Assembly: GCF_900167145.1 (NCBI RefSeq)
Contig: NZ_FUWG01000003.1
Span: 6,684 to 70,683 of the forward strand
Direction: 5' to 3'
DNA from: Treponema porcinum
Lineage (GTDB): Bacteria > Spirochaetota > Spirochaetia > Treponematales > Treponemataceae
Length of the DNA: 64,000 nt
The notes under the pieces: generated by a model
The model's database searches: none
What the model was told of the DNA's origin: nothing
Seen by the model: only the letters and a program-made list of their open reading frames with translations
Part shown: in pieces, positions 16,166 to 25,244 of the stretch
Position numbering within the stretch: position 1 is the stretch's first letter
Layout: each line of letters begins with the position of its first letter
Position numbers and translations under genes: made by a program

Positions 16166-17260
16166 CTAGTCCTCGCCGAAAAGTCCGTTCATAAAATCAG
16201 AAACGGCAGACACCGTAACGTCATCAGTAATCTTGCCCAAAAGCGCCTGCACCTTTGCACGCGCTATTATATTTTCCGCAGACTCTTTTGGAATTCCCCT
16301 GCTCTGCATATAGAAAAGCACGTCATCACCAAGCCGCCCGATTGTAGCACCGTGTTCGCCTGAAACGTCCTCTTCATCGCATAAAATTACAGGAATAGAA
16401 TTGTTCACCGCCTGCGGGCTAAGCAAAAGAGTTTCTTCCTGCTCATTACCGGTTGAGCCTGAACAGCCGTTTTTAAAATCTATTGTTCCACGGTAAGTTT
16501 TTCTTCCGTTTCCGCGAAGCGTTCCGTTTACAAACATCTGGCAGTCAGACTTTTTGCCGTACTGAAGGACAACATAATTCATATCAAGAACCTGACCGTC
16601 TGCGCAAAGATACGCGGCATCTGAACGGAATGCAGACTTATAGCCGGAAAGGTTAGCCCCTGCCCCAAGATAAGTCTGTGCGCCTCCAAGAATAATGTGC
16701 GTTACCTCAATGGACGCGTTTTCTTCACAAAAACCAGCCGTTTCGTCAGCCTGCACAAACCCCGCGCCCAAAAGCTGAACTTTAACAATATGAATATGTG
16801 CATTGCGCGCCGCATAAAGTTTTGTCCTGAGCGCCTGAAATCCACCGTCGCCTTTATCTGATGATGAAACGATTATAACAGTAACGGACGAATTTTCCCT
16901 TGCAAAAACATCCTGCGCTGCGGCGGCTCTTTTTCCGCCGGAAAGTCTGTAGTCAAGCACAACAGGCGCATTTTCCGCCCCCGAACTTACGCCGGAAGCA
17001 GAAGCGGCTGTAATAAGGACAGGCTGAACTCCGTCAAAAAGCGCATCAAAAGAAGAACCGCAGCCTCCTGTATACGCTGCATCCGGCATCTCTTTGAAAG
17101 ACGGTTTTTCGCTGAAAGAAACGCCTTCACAAATTCCGCGTACTTTGGGAAGAACAGGCTCAAGAGCAGACGGTACGTCAACAGCCGCCCTGTTCATCTT
17201 AAGCCAGCTCCAGGTCTTGGAAGGAATTTCGTTTACAGTTATATGATTTGTTTTTTCCAT
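16166..17260 (-). CDS. sufD: Fe-S assembly complex subunit SufD
   Basis: This 364-residue protein has the beta-helix core of the SufBD family, with the C-terminal signature 'SGEHGATIGRLGDDVLFYMQSRGI' split around residues 310-335. It forms the SufBC2D complex. The N-terminal third is divergent from well-known SufD proteins. It lies 10 bases after sufB. Confidence 0.9.
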   Translation of the reverse strand: MEKTNHITVNEIPSKTWSWLKMNRAAVDVPSALEPVLPKVRGICEGVSFSEKPSFKEMPDAAYTGGCGSSFDALFDGVQPVLITAASASGVSSGAENAPVVLDYRLSGGKRAAAAQDVFARENSSVTVIIVSSSDKGDGGFQALRTKLYAARNAHIHIVKVQLLGAGFVQADETAGFCEENASIEVTHIILGGAQTYLGAGANLSGYKSAFRSDAAYLCADGQVLDMNYVVLQYGKKSDCQMFVNGTLRGNGRKTYRGTIDFKNGCSGSTGNEQEETLLLSPQAVNNSIPVILCDEEDVSGEHGATIGRLGDDVLFYMQSRGIPKESAENIIARAKVQALLGKITDDVTVSAVSDFMNGLFGED

Positions 17261-17270
17261 AAATATTTCC

Positions 17271-18689
17271 TTACATTGAACCTTTCATTTCCAGACGGAT
17301 AAGGTTGTTCATTTCTACTGCATACTCAAGCGGAAGTTCCTTGCTTACAGGATTTGCAAAACCTGAAACAATCATGCTCCGCGCCTCTTCTTCGCTTATT
17401 CCCCGGCTCATAAGGTAGAACACAGCATCATTGCTTATCCTTCCGATTTTTGCCTCGTGACCAACGTCGCTTGTATCGTTAAGAACCACGTTTGCAGGAA
17501 TTGTATCGCTGCGGCTTTCTGAATCAAGCATAAGCGACTGGCAGGAAACGCTTGCTTTTGAATGTTCTGCGTTTTTTGCAATATAGACGGCGCTTCTGTA
17601 CGTAGATTTTCCGCCGCCTTTTGAAATTGATTTTGTAGTAATTACGCTTGAAGTGTCAGGCGCAAGGTGAACCATTTTTGCGCCGGTATCAAGATCCTGA
17701 CCCGAACCGGCAAACGTAACGCCGGTAAATTCAGCGCGCGCACCTTTTCCAACAAGGTCGCTTTCAGGGTAGAGACAGCCAACGTGGCTTCCAAAACTGC
17801 CTGAAATCCATTCGATTGTACCGCCTTCCTCAACGCGTGCGCGCTTGGTGTTAAGGTTGTACATATTCTTAGACCAGTTTTCGATTGTAGAATAGCGAAG
17901 GTGCGCGCCTTTTTTTACGAAAAGCTCAACAGCACCGGCGTGAAGATTTGCCACGTTGTATTTCGGAGCAGAACATCCTTCTATAAAGTGAAGGTCTGCG
18001 CCCTCGTCAACGATAATCAGCGTATGCTCAAACTGCCCTGCGCCTTTTGCGTTCAGCCTGAAATAAGACTGAAGCGGAAACGAAAGGTGAACGCCTTTAG
18101 GAACGTATACAAACGAACCGCCTGACCAAACGGCACCGTGAAGGGCAGCAAATTTATGGTCTTTAGGTGTAATGAGCGTCATAAAATATTCCTTTACCAT
18201 CGCGCCCCATTCACTGCTTTTGAGCGCGCTTTCAAAATCAAGGTAGACAACACCCTGCTTTGCAACTTCTTCCTGAATGTTGTGATAGACAAGCTCGCTG
18301 TCATACTGCGCGCCTACACCGGCCAAAGACTTTCTTTCCGCCTCTGGAATTCCAAGTTTTTCAAAAGTGTCCTTTATATCCTGCGGAACGTCATTCCAGT
18401 CGCCGCTCATTTTTGTTTTAGGGCGGACGTAAGTTGCAATGTTTTCCATGTTAAGACCGGTAATGTCCGGCATCCAGGAAGCAGAAACACCCGTTTTATT
18501 GTAGATTTCAAGCGATTTAAGACGGAATTCCGCCATCCATTCAGGGTCGCCTTTTTCCTGACTGAGTTTTTTTACGATTTCAGGGGAAAGACCTGCCTCT
18601 ATGCGGTAAAAATCTTTCTCCGACTCCTCGTAGCGGAAATCGTAGAATTCGCGGTTTATGTCCTGTATCTGTGTTTTTTCTTCTGCCAT
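17271..18689 (-). CDS. sufB: Fe-S assembly scaffold SufB
   Basis: At 472 residues it has full family length. Hallmarks are 'WGAMVKEYFMTLITPKDHKFA' near 160-182, the 'VYVPKGVHLSFPLQSYFR' region, 'HFIEGCSAP' (conserved Cys near 242) and the C-terminal 'VGHEAKIGRISNDAVFYLMSRG'. It is the scaffold on which clusters are built, with SufC as ATPase. It overlaps nothing and follows sufC by 4 bases. Confidence 0.96.
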   Translation of the reverse strand: MAEEKTQIQDINREFYDFRYEESEKDFYRIEAGLSPEIVKKLSQEKGDPEWMAEFRLKSLEIYNKTGVSASWMPDITGLNMENIATYVRPKTKMSGDWNDVPQDIKDTFEKLGIPEAERKSLAGVGAQYDSELVYHNIQEEVAKQGVVYLDFESALKSSEWGAMVKEYFMTLITPKDHKFAALHGAVWSGGSFVYVPKGVHLSFPLQSYFRLNAKGAGQFEHTLIIVDEGADLHFIEGCSAPKYNVANLHAGAVELFVKKGAHLRYSTIENWSKNMYNLNTKRARVEEGGTIEWISGSFGSHVGCLYPESDLVGKGARAEFTGVTFAGSGQDLDTGAKMVHLAPDTSSVITTKSISKGGGKSTYRSAVYIAKNAEHSKASVSCQSLMLDSESRSDTIPANVVLNDTSDVGHEAKIGRISNDAVFYLMSRGISEEEARSMIVSGFANPVSKELPLEYAVEMNNLIRLEMKGSM

Positions 18690-18693
18690 AATA

Positions 18694-19431
18694 TTATTTT
18701 ATATATTCGTCAAAGCCATTCTCATTGATTTTCTGAACCAACGAACCGTCGCCGGTCTTAACGACCGTTCCCTTTACCAGAATGTGCGTATAGTCAACAT
18801 TCAGACTTTCAAGAATCCGCGTTGAGTGCGTAATAATCAAAAGCGCGCCACCATGCCTTTTCTGATATTCTTCAATTCCTTTAGAAACCGTGCGGACAGC
18901 ATCAACGTCAAGACCGGAATCTGTTTCATCAAGAATGGCAAGTTTTGGCTTAAGCATAAGAAGCTGGAGGATTTCGGACTTTTTGCGCTCTCCGCCGGAA
19001 AATCCTACGTTCAAATCGCGTCCGGCATAAGATGCATCCATATTAAGAAGTTCCATATTCGCCTTAAGTTCTTTCTGAAACTGAAACAGTTTTACGCGCT
19101 CGCCGGTTCGCTGCTGGATTGCGCTTCTGATGAACGTCTCAAGACTTATTCCCGGAACTTCAAGCGGATTCTGGAATGAAAGGAAAAGTCCTGCCTTTGC
19201 GCGCTTATCTGTCTTTTCTTCCGTTATATCCTGACCGTCAAAAATAATTTTTCCGCCGGTAAGCGTATAGACAGGATTTCCCATAATGGCATTTCCAAGA
19301 GTAGATTTTCCTGCACCGTTCGGCCCTAAAAGTACGTGCGTTTCTCCGCTCTGTATCTGAAGGTTTACGTTACTGAGTACCTGTTTTTCCTCAACACGCA
19401 CCGAAATATTCTGAACATCTAGCAATGCCAT
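18694..19431 (-). CDS. sufC: Fe-S assembly ATPase SufC
   Basis: This 245-residue ABC-type ATPase has Walker A 'LGPNGAGKST' near residue 33, the signature 'FSGGERKKSEILQ' near 143, Walker B 'LAILDETDSG' near 167 and the H loop 'IITHSTRI'. ATG at 19431 has GGAG 6-8 bases before it; the upstream ATG at 19443 is less likely. First gene of the operon. A TAAATC/GATTTA inverted repeat at 19475-19490 lies about 45 bases upstream, near the likely promoter. Confidence 0.94.
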   Translation of the reverse strand: MALLDVQNISVRVEEKQVLSNVNLQIQSGETHVLLGPNGAGKSTLGNAIMGNPVYTLTGGKIIFDGQDITEEKTDKRAKAGLFLSFQNPLEVPGISLETFIRSAIQQRTGERVKLFQFQKELKANMELLNMDASYAGRDLNVGFSGGERKKSEILQLLMLKPKLAILDETDSGLDVDAVRTVSKGIEEYQKRHGGALLIITHSTRILESLNVDYTHILVKGTVVKTGDGSLVQKINENGFDEYIK

Positions 19432-19474
19432 AAAATTCTCCACAAGTCAATAAAATTTCTGTTTCCAGCCGTTA

Positions 19475-19490
19475 TAAATCTACTGATTTA
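19475..19490. promoter_or_regulatory. Inverted repeat upstream of the suf operon
   Basis: TAAATC-TACT-GATTTA (6-4-6) sits in the suf promoter region next to a TATAAC-like -10. A Fe-S-responsive repressor could bind here, but none is encoded nearby. Confidence 0.35.
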
Positions 19491-19593
19491 CTAGGTAATA
19501 GTCAAATCAATTCATATCTATAATACTGAAAAAAAGCGGTTAATACAACAAAAGGGAAAAAGAAAGACAGCACAAATGCATTATAATATTTTC

Positions 19594-20175
19594 CTACAAA
19601 AACATAATTCCAAAAAGTGCACCAAAAAGGATAAGAACAATCGGATGTAGTTTTGTTTTAAGGGCGACGGCAGTTGCGACGGCGTAAAACGCAATGTTCT
19701 TCCATTTAAAAAGTCCGCTCCACCCTTCCAGAGTTTTAAGGGCTGATGCAGACTCAGGAATCGAAAGGAGCGCAAGTACAAAAATATTTACCGCGGCAAC
19801 AAGCACAAGACCTGTAGCCGCCGGACGCAGAGTTGTAAACACAGTTTTTACCGCCGGTCTATTCTGAAACGACGTAAGAAAGCGCGCAATTATAAGAATA
19901 CATATAATAGAAGGAAGTACCTCTCCTACCGTTACGATTATGCCGCCTGGAATACCGTGCAATTCATAGCCGATGTACGTTGCCATATTCACGCCTATAG
20001 GTCCCGGCGTACTTTCGGAAATGGCAACCATATTGTAGAACTGCTCAGGGCTTATAAGTCCGCGCTCTACAATCATCTGCTGCATAAGGGTGATGGCAAC
20101 AAGTCCGCCGCCTATTGTAAAAAGTCCCACATAAAAGAAAATGCAGAAAAGTTCAAAAAGCGAAACAGAAGGCAT
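19594..20175 (-). CDS. Chromate transporter (CHR) family, half-size subunit B
   Basis: This 193-residue membrane protein carries one CHR domain: 'FYVGLFTIGGGLVAITLMQQ' near the N-terminus and 'ISESTPGPIGVNMATYIGYE' near 65, then about four more hydrophobic segments. Half-size CHR proteins come as adjacent pairs of opposite topology, as here. GGAGG 8 bases before 20175 fixes the start, just after the partner's stop. The substrate in this organism is unproven; chromate or another oxyanion is the family assumption. Confidence 0.88.
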   Translation of the reverse strand: MPSVSLFELFCIFFYVGLFTIGGGLVAITLMQQMIVERGLISPEQFYNMVAISESTPGPIGVNMATYIGYELHGIPGGIIVTVGEVLPSIICILIIARFLTSFQNRPAVKTVFTTLRPAATGLVLVAAVNIFVLALLSIPESASALKTLEGWSGLFKWKNIAFYAVATAVALKTKLHPIVLILFGALFGIMFL

Positions 20176-20176
20176 T

Positions 20177-20749
20177 TTATTGACCTCCACTGTTTTTTTT
20201 ATCAAGATAAGCGTTTACAAAATGAATGACCGTACCTAACGCAATTGCCCCTAAAATGATGAAAAAAGACGGCACCTTAAAAAAATAAACCAGAACGAAC
20301 GAAACAAGAGCCAGCGCAAGCGAAAAAACGTTTTTGACGGTGTTTTTTGCAAAATTCAGCGTTACTTTTGTAAGCAGTGCGGCAACAGCTACATTTACGC
20401 CGGAAAGGGCTTTCTGCACCCACGGATAGTCGTTCACCGAACTTATAAGGTTTGCAAGAACCATAATTATTATGAGCGACGGCGTTACTATTCCGGCAGT
20501 TCCAATTATTCCGCCTGCAATTCCGGCTTGCTTATACCCAACGAACGTAGAAACGTTTACCGCCACAATGCCAGGCGTAGACTGCCCGATTGCATAATAA
20601 TCTATTAAATCTTCGTCCGTAATCCAGCCGCGCTTTTCAATCAATTCCTTCTGCAGCATCGGCATCATTGCAAGTCCGCCGCCAAACGTCATCACGCCTA
20701 CTTTACAGAACGTAAGGTAGAGCGTTACCAAAGTCTTAAATTTATCCAT
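20177..20749 (-). CDS. Chromate transporter (CHR) family, half-size subunit A
   Basis: This 190-residue membrane protein has one CHR domain, with 'CKVGVMTFGGGLAMMPML' near residue 15 and 'IGQSTPGIVAVNVSTFVGYK' near 60. It is first of the two-gene CHR operon. The start at 20749 fits the family; the promoter TTGATA-N17-TAAAAT (20788-20760) ends 10 bases before this ATG and there is no Shine-Dalgarno. Confidence 0.88.
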   Translation of the reverse strand: MDKFKTLVTLYLTFCKVGVMTFGGGLAMMPMLQKELIEKRGWITDEDLIDYYAIGQSTPGIVAVNVSTFVGYKQAGIAGGIIGTAGIVTPSLIIIMVLANLISSVNDYPWVQKALSGVNVAVAALLTKVTLNFAKNTVKNVFSLALALVSFVLVYFFKVPSFFIILGAIALGTVIHFVNAYLDKKNSGGQ

Positions 20750-20759
20750 ATTATTGCTG

Positions 20760-20788
20760 ATTTTACCGCTATACGCCGTCCGTATCAA
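20760..20788 (-). promoter_or_regulatory. Promoter of the CHR pair
   Basis: TTGATA (20788-20783), 17 bases, TAAAAT (20765-20760). The very short distance to ATG predicts a leader of about 3 bases. Confidence 0.6.
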
Positions 20789-20895
20789 TGAGGAACAGAG
20801 TCGGAACAATTGGAAGACAACGATAATTATCAATTGAGTATAATTTGCATTTCCGCTATTATAGGGATAATTGTTTTTTTTATATCGAGGTTCTT

Positions 20896-22476
20896 ATGGC
20901 TGAAAATAAAGAAGTCCGCGTAAGATACGCACCTTCCCCGACCGGTATGCAGCATATCGGCGGTGTACGCACAGCACTTTTTAATTATCTTTATGCACGC
21001 TCTAAAGGCGGAAAATTCATTCTTCGTCTGGAAGATACAGACCGCACCCGCTACGATGAAAAATACGTGCAGAATCTTTACGACACGATGGCATGGCTTG
21101 GTCTTGAATGGGACGAAGGCGGCGATAAAGGCGGAGAATACGGTCCTTACGTTCAGAGCGAACGTTTTGAACTGTACAAAAAATATGCTTTCGAACTTGT
21201 GGAAAAGGGAGAAGCATATTACTGTTTCTGCGATTCCGAACGTCTTGAACGCATAAGAAAAATTCAGACAGAAAATAAAATGGCTCCGGGTTATGACCGT
21301 AACTGCCGCCACCTTACGCCGGAAGAAGTAAAGGCAAATCTTGATGCCGGAAAACCGTACGTTATCCGCCTTAAAGTTCCTATGGAAGGAGTAACCAAAT
21401 TCCACGACCATCTTCTTGGCGACATTGAATGGAAAAACGAAGACATAAGCCCAGACCCTGTCCTTCTTAAAAGCGACGGATTTCCGACGTATCACCTTGC
21501 GAATATCGTTGACGACCATTTTATGAAAATAAGCCACGTTATGCGCGCTCAGGAGTGGATTCCTTCAACACCGCTTCACGTTCAGATGTACCGCGCATTC
21601 GGATGGGAACACCCGGAATTCTGCCACCTTCCTATGGTAAACGGAAAGGACGGACAGAAACTTTCAAAGCGTCACGGTGCAACTTCCGTAAACGAATTCC
21701 GCGCACGCGGCTACCTTCCAAAAGCAATAATAAACTACGTTGCAATGCTCGGCTGTTCATACATTGACGGTCAGGACATGTACACGCTTGAAGAACTTGC
21801 AAAAAATTTCAAGCTGGAACACCTGAACAAAAGTCCTGCTGTATTCGACTACAAAAAACTTGAATGGTACAACGGCCAGTATATCCGCATGATGAGCGAC
21901 GAAGAACTTTACGATGCAGTCCTTCCGTTCATTACAAAAACAGGAGATGCCGCGCTTGACATAAACGTTTCTGAAGAATTCCCTGCACCGCATGTAGGCC
22001 CTGAATATTCCGGAATTGCCATGGGAGATGACGGAGAACCAGTCTGCGTTGATAAAAGCATGAACATGACAAGCGCAGACGTAAAGGCGGCCCTTATGCA
22101 GCTTATGCCGCTCATAAAAGAACGCCTTAAATACCTTACGGACGCTGCAGAAATGGTACATTTTCTGTTTACAGAACCAAAAGTTCCTGCGGCAGACCAG
22201 ATTATTCCTAAAAAACTTGATGCGGCAAAAACAAAAGAAATTCTTGAAGCCGCAAAAGATTTTGTTTCCGGCATCTTTGGAAAAACGCATGAAGAAGCAG
22301 AAGAAGCTGCGCGTTCAGAAGCAGAAAAACTTGGCGTTAAGCTTGGCGACTTTATGATGCCTATAAGAATGGCCGTAACAGGAAGCCGGGTAAGTCCGCC
22401 GCTCATCGGTTCAATCTGGATTTTAGGAAAAGAAAAATCCATTGCCCGCATCGAAAAGACACTTAAGGCATTATAG
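20896..22476 (+). CDS. gltX: Glutamyl-tRNA synthetase
   Basis: This 526-residue class I synthetase charges tRNA-Glu. 'RYAPSPTGMQHIGGVRTA' near the N-terminus contains the HIGH-like motif, and 'GQKLSKRHGA' near residue 258 is the KMSKS equivalent. The C-terminal anticodon-binding domain is longer than the classical form, of the type found in spirochaetes. GAGG 9 bases before 20896 selects this start over an in-frame upstream codon at 20845. Confidence 0.96.
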   Translation: MAENKEVRVRYAPSPTGMQHIGGVRTALFNYLYARSKGGKFILRLEDTDRTRYDEKYVQNLYDTMAWLGLEWDEGGDKGGEYGPYVQSERFELYKKYAFELVEKGEAYYCFCDSERLERIRKIQTENKMAPGYDRNCRHLTPEEVKANLDAGKPYVIRLKVPMEGVTKFHDHLLGDIEWKNEDISPDPVLLKSDGFPTYHLANIVDDHFMKISHVMRAQEWIPSTPLHVQMYRAFGWEHPEFCHLPMVNGKDGQKLSKRHGATSVNEFRARGYLPKAIINYVAMLGCSYIDGQDMYTLEELAKNFKLEHLNKSPAVFDYKKLEWYNGQYIRMMSDEELYDAVLPFITKTGDAALDINVSEEFPAPHVGPEYSGIAMGDDGEPVCVDKSMNMTSADVKAALMQLMPLIKERLKYLTDAAEMVHFLFTEPKVPAADQIIPKKLDAAKTKEILEAAKDFVSGIFGKTHEEAEEAARSEAEKLGVKLGDFMMPIRMAVTGSRVSPPLIGSIWILGKEKSIARIEKTLKAL

Positions 22477-22494
22477 CGTTACAGAACGCAGAAT

Positions 22495-22522
22495 AAAAAA
22501 AATCCCCGAAAGGGGATTTTTT
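22495..22522 (+). terminator. gltX terminator
   Basis: AAAAATCCCC-GAAA-GGGGATTTTTT is a tight stem with a GAAA tetraloop and a T6 tail, just past the gltX stop. Confidence 0.9.
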
Positions 22523-22574
22523 ATCACGCAGAAACAGCAGCAGTCCCGCCTCCCACCACTCTTCCCTGACACAC

Positions 22575-22606
22575 AAAAAAAAATGCCGCACAATAACTGT
22601 GCGGCA
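22575..22606 (-). terminator. Terminator of the outer-membrane protein gene
   Basis: TGCCGCACA/TGTGCGGCA (22584-22592 with 22598-22606) gives a 9-bp stem followed on the minus strand by T9. Confidence 0.85.
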
Positions 22607-22656
22607 CGAACATTCAAAATTTAAAATGCTCTCTTTCTATCTATATTATTAATAGA

Positions 22657-24069
22657 TTACAGTTTTACAGTAACAAGGAACTCAAGTTTCTGTACGAATA
22701 CATCCTTTACAACTTCCCAAATGTCATTGTTGCTAGAATAGTCAACAGAGTTGTTGTTAAGTTTGTTAAGAATGTTGTATGAAGCATCTACAGTAACTTT
22801 CTTTCCAAGGAATGCTGTAAATCCTGCATCCCAAGAAGTAGCAAAGTCGCTTGAATCAAAACCGAATGCTACAGTTGTACTTGTTGAATCTACAGAAGAG
22901 CTAGTTGGATCATCTCTTGTCTGTGTTGCAACGATATTCCATCCAAGATCACCTACTGTAATTTTTGTACCGCAGTTGAACTGGAATTTACCAGGAACTA
23001 CAGCATACGTTGCAGCAAAAGTAAGGGTCGGTTCAAAACCGATGTCTGTCTTGAAGTTGCGTGACGTATAATAAGTCTTGTCTCCGTCAATCGGTTTCAC
23101 ATAATCTTCATCCCATACAAGACCTACCTGCAAAGGAAGTGCAAATTTTGCCTTCAATGTAAGTTTGTCTGTAGCAGCAACAGTTGCTTTGTATGCAGCA
23201 GAAAGCTGAATCAAATGATTTGCAGCACCAAGGTGTTCGTCTGAACCGTCTTTGTTCTGATTCTGTACAATCGGAGTAATTCTCCAGCGTGTATCAGCAT
23301 TGTAAGAAACTTTGTGAGAGAAACCTTCTGTTTCTGACTTAAGGTTCTGTGTAAATCCACCGCGAAGATACAGGTCTGCAAATCCTTTGTCTGCATAGCC
23401 GTCATTATTGTCGTAGTATTTTGCTGTCATAGCATCTACTGCAATCTGGAAGAACGGAGAATATTTGTTGTTAAAACCAAGCTGAAGGTCTGTGTAGAAT
23501 TCATATGTATCTTTCTGAACAATAGATTCATCACCAGAATCCGGCTTGACGTTCTGAAGATATCCTACGCCTCCAACAGGATTGTAGTACAAAGATGCCT
23601 TTACGCCGAACTTTTCTGCACCAAGAAGAATAGAACCTGTGTATGCATATTTTGCATCTGCCTCATACGTATAGTTTACCTCATCTGCACCAGATGCATC
23701 ATCGAATACAGAAGTCATTTTCATACCGTCAAGCTGACCGCCGAAATAAGCACCAACGTACATTTTCTTAAGCTGTCTTGCAAAACCAAAGTTGAATCCA
23801 AGCCCGTCTTTCTTATTGTACTTATGTCCATCATTGTAGTTATAGCCAAAGTAGCCGAAGAATTTTTCTGGCTGTACGCCCCAGAAATCTGTTACGCTGA
23901 TAAAATCATCTACATCTGTACTGAACAAGCCTTTTGTTGTTGTAGCTGTAAAAGAAGTTGCAGTAGGAACATCCTTTATTGCTGCTGCATTTACGCCTGT
24001 ATAATTTTTAGCTGACGCAAATGAAAGTACTGCTGCACCAAGCGCAGCTGCACAAATAATCTTTTTCAT
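22657..24069 (-). CDS. Outer-membrane beta-barrel protein, function unknown
   Basis: This 470-residue protein has a signal peptide with likely cleavage at 'SFASA/KNYTG'. The rest is made of alternating short amphipathic strands rich in Tyr, Phe, Asp and Gly ('YFGYNYNDGHKYN', 'YVGAYFGGQ') and ends 'EFLVTVKL', as expected for a barrel. No specific porin or adhesin family is recognised. It follows the repeat-rich lipoprotein by 78 bases on the same strand and may share its variable promoter. GGAG lies 10-14 bases before ATG. Confidence 0.75.
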   Translation of the reverse strand: MKKIICAAALGAAVLSFASAKNYTGVNAAAIKDVPTATSFTATTTKGLFSTDVDDFISVTDFWGVQPEKFFGYFGYNYNDGHKYNKKDGLGFNFGFARQLKKMYVGAYFGGQLDGMKMTSVFDDASGADEVNYTYEADAKYAYTGSILLGAEKFGVKASLYYNPVGGVGYLQNVKPDSGDESIVQKDTYEFYTDLQLGFNNKYSPFFQIAVDAMTAKYYDNNDGYADKGFADLYLRGGFTQNLKSETEGFSHKVSYNADTRWRITPIVQNQNKDGSDEHLGAANHLIQLSAAYKATVAATDKLTLKAKFALPLQVGLVWDEDYVKPIDGDKTYYTSRNFKTDIGFEPTLTFAATYAVVPGKFQFNCGTKITVGDLGWNIVATQTRDDPTSSSVDSTSTTVAFGFDSSDFATSWDAGFTAFLGKKVTVDASYNILNKLNNNSVDYSSNNDIWEVVKDVFVQKLEFLVTVKL

Positions 24070-24147
24070 ATTATTGAATCTCCAAATAAAAATCTTTCTT
24101 TATTGATGATAAAACACCTGTAATAAAGCGGTTTATTCGATGTAACC

Positions 24148-24957
24148 TTATTCACCAGCACCAGAACCAGCAGCCGACAGCTTATTAAGCTTATTAAAGC
24201 CACTTTCTGTCAGTGTGATTACATTTCCGCTGATTGTATAATCCCCTTCTGAAAGAATGGACTTATAATAATCCAAGGCAGCTGCAGGAATTGTAACAAC
24301 CTCTCCATTTTCATCCACTAATGGTTGTCCATTGTACATTACCGTATACGTTCCTTTGCCGTCACCAGGGACATCTGGTACAGGGCCATCTGTTACAGGG
24401 CCATCTGTTACAGGGGGGATAACTTCCTGTCCACCGTCTCCGCCACTACTCTCAAGCAGAGGAAGCACCTTCTGATAGCCACTATATGTCAGTGTGATTT
24501 CATTTCCTTTCATTGTATAATCAACACCTTCTTCAAGGTTAACTTCCTCCACACCGTAAAACCACATACTTTCTGGAAGAGATTCTTCAATTATATCTCC
24601 ATTGTATATTACTACATACGTAGTTCCTGCACCTGGTTCAGTGGGGTCAGTCGGTTTTTCGTTTCCGCCTGAAGGATTTTCGTTTCCGCTTCCGCCGTTG
24701 TTGCCGCCAGAAGGATTTTCGTTTCCGTTATCTCCAGAATCCTCGTCTCCTCCAGAAGGTTTTTCGTTTCCACCTGTAGAACCGCCATTTCCGCCGTTCT
24801 GATTATTGCCTGTCTGTTCCGTAACCAGATTAGACACATCACAAACCAGATTAGACACATCACCTGTAGCACCGTCATTGAAGCTGCAGGAAACAAAAGG
24901 CATTGCAAGACAGAATGCCAAGAGTGCGGTTAATACCGCATTTCGTAATTTAAGCAT
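24148..24957 (-). CDS. Repeat-containing surface lipoprotein, putatively phase-variable
   Basis: This 269-residue protein starts with a signal and lipobox 'AMPFVSC' (Cys ~25). A duplicated heptad CDVSNLV follows (21-bp DNA tandem repeat), then a Gly/Asn/Glu/Pro-rich linker of NPSGGN-like units at about 55-105. Two homologous modules follow (about 110-170 and 195-265), each with 'YxVxYNG' and 'YTxxGNxITLTxSGxxK'. They are separated by a VTDGP tandem repeat. No function is recognised; surface display is inferred. The promoter spacer contains a G10 run. AGGAG lies 7 bases before ATG. Confidence 0.8.
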   Translation of the reverse strand: MLKLRNAVLTALLAFCLAMPFVSCSFNDGATGDVSNLVCDVSNLVTEQTGNNQNGGNGGSTGGNEKPSGGDEDSGDNGNENPSGGNNGGSGNENPSGGNEKPTDPTEPGAGTTYVVIYNGDIIEESLPESMWFYGVEEVNLEEGVDYTMKGNEITLTYSGYQKVLPLLESSGGDGGQEVIPPVTDGPVTDGPVPDVPGDGKGTYTVMYNGQPLVDENGEVVTIPAAALDYYKSILSEGDYTISGNVITLTESGFNKLNKLSAAGSGAGE

Positions 24958-24987
24958 TTTTCACTCCTATTAAAATACTTATACTTT

Positions 24988-25010
24988 ATTAGCATGCAAC
25001 TCATGCTAAT
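24988..25010. promoter_or_regulatory. 9-bp inverted repeat in the lipoprotein leader
   Basis: ATTAGCATG/CATGCTAAT with a 5-base centre lies between the variable promoter and the ribosome site; operator or mRNA hairpin. Confidence 0.55.
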
Positions 25011-25014
25011 ACAT

Positions 25015-25045
25015 AGCTTACCCCCCCCCCGACACACTTTGTCAA
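25015..25045 (-). promoter_or_regulatory. Lipoprotein promoter with a G10 tract in its spacer
   Basis: On the minus strand TTGACA (25045-25040) is followed by 9 bases, ten Gs (25030-25021), then TAAGCT and TATGTA. With G10 the distance to TAAGCT is 19 bases; two fewer Gs would give 17. Slipped-strand changes in the run should change promoter strength. The downstream -10 is not strong, so its exact place is uncertain. Confidence 0.7.
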
Positions 25046-25161
25046 GTACTTTTTTTGTAACTTTTTTTTATTTTGTTGTTTTTTAATAACACTTTTTCTG
25101 TTTTCTTCTATATGTAGAAAAAAAAATTATAATATACGGTCTGGCTGCAACATGAACATAA

Positions 25162-25191
25162 TTGAATAAAACCGGCTTTTAATGATATTAT
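25162..25191 (+). promoter_or_regulatory. Promoter of the IscU-like/GGGtGRT operon
   Basis: TTGAAT (25162-25167), 18 bases, TATTAT (25186-25191); the first start codon is 54 bases further with a good AGGAG. Confidence 0.5.
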
Positions 25192-25244
25192 TGCAGGCGA
25201 GAATTATTTTACCAGGCTATGCCGGTAGTAAGTAGGAGTAACAA

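Noticed and set aside
20830..21537. 235-codon minus-strand ORF
   Set aside because: Antisense to gltX and without supporting signals.
24602..24802. Proline-rich plus-strand ORF
   Set aside because: Mirror of the Gly/Asn-rich linker of the lipoprotein on the minus strand.
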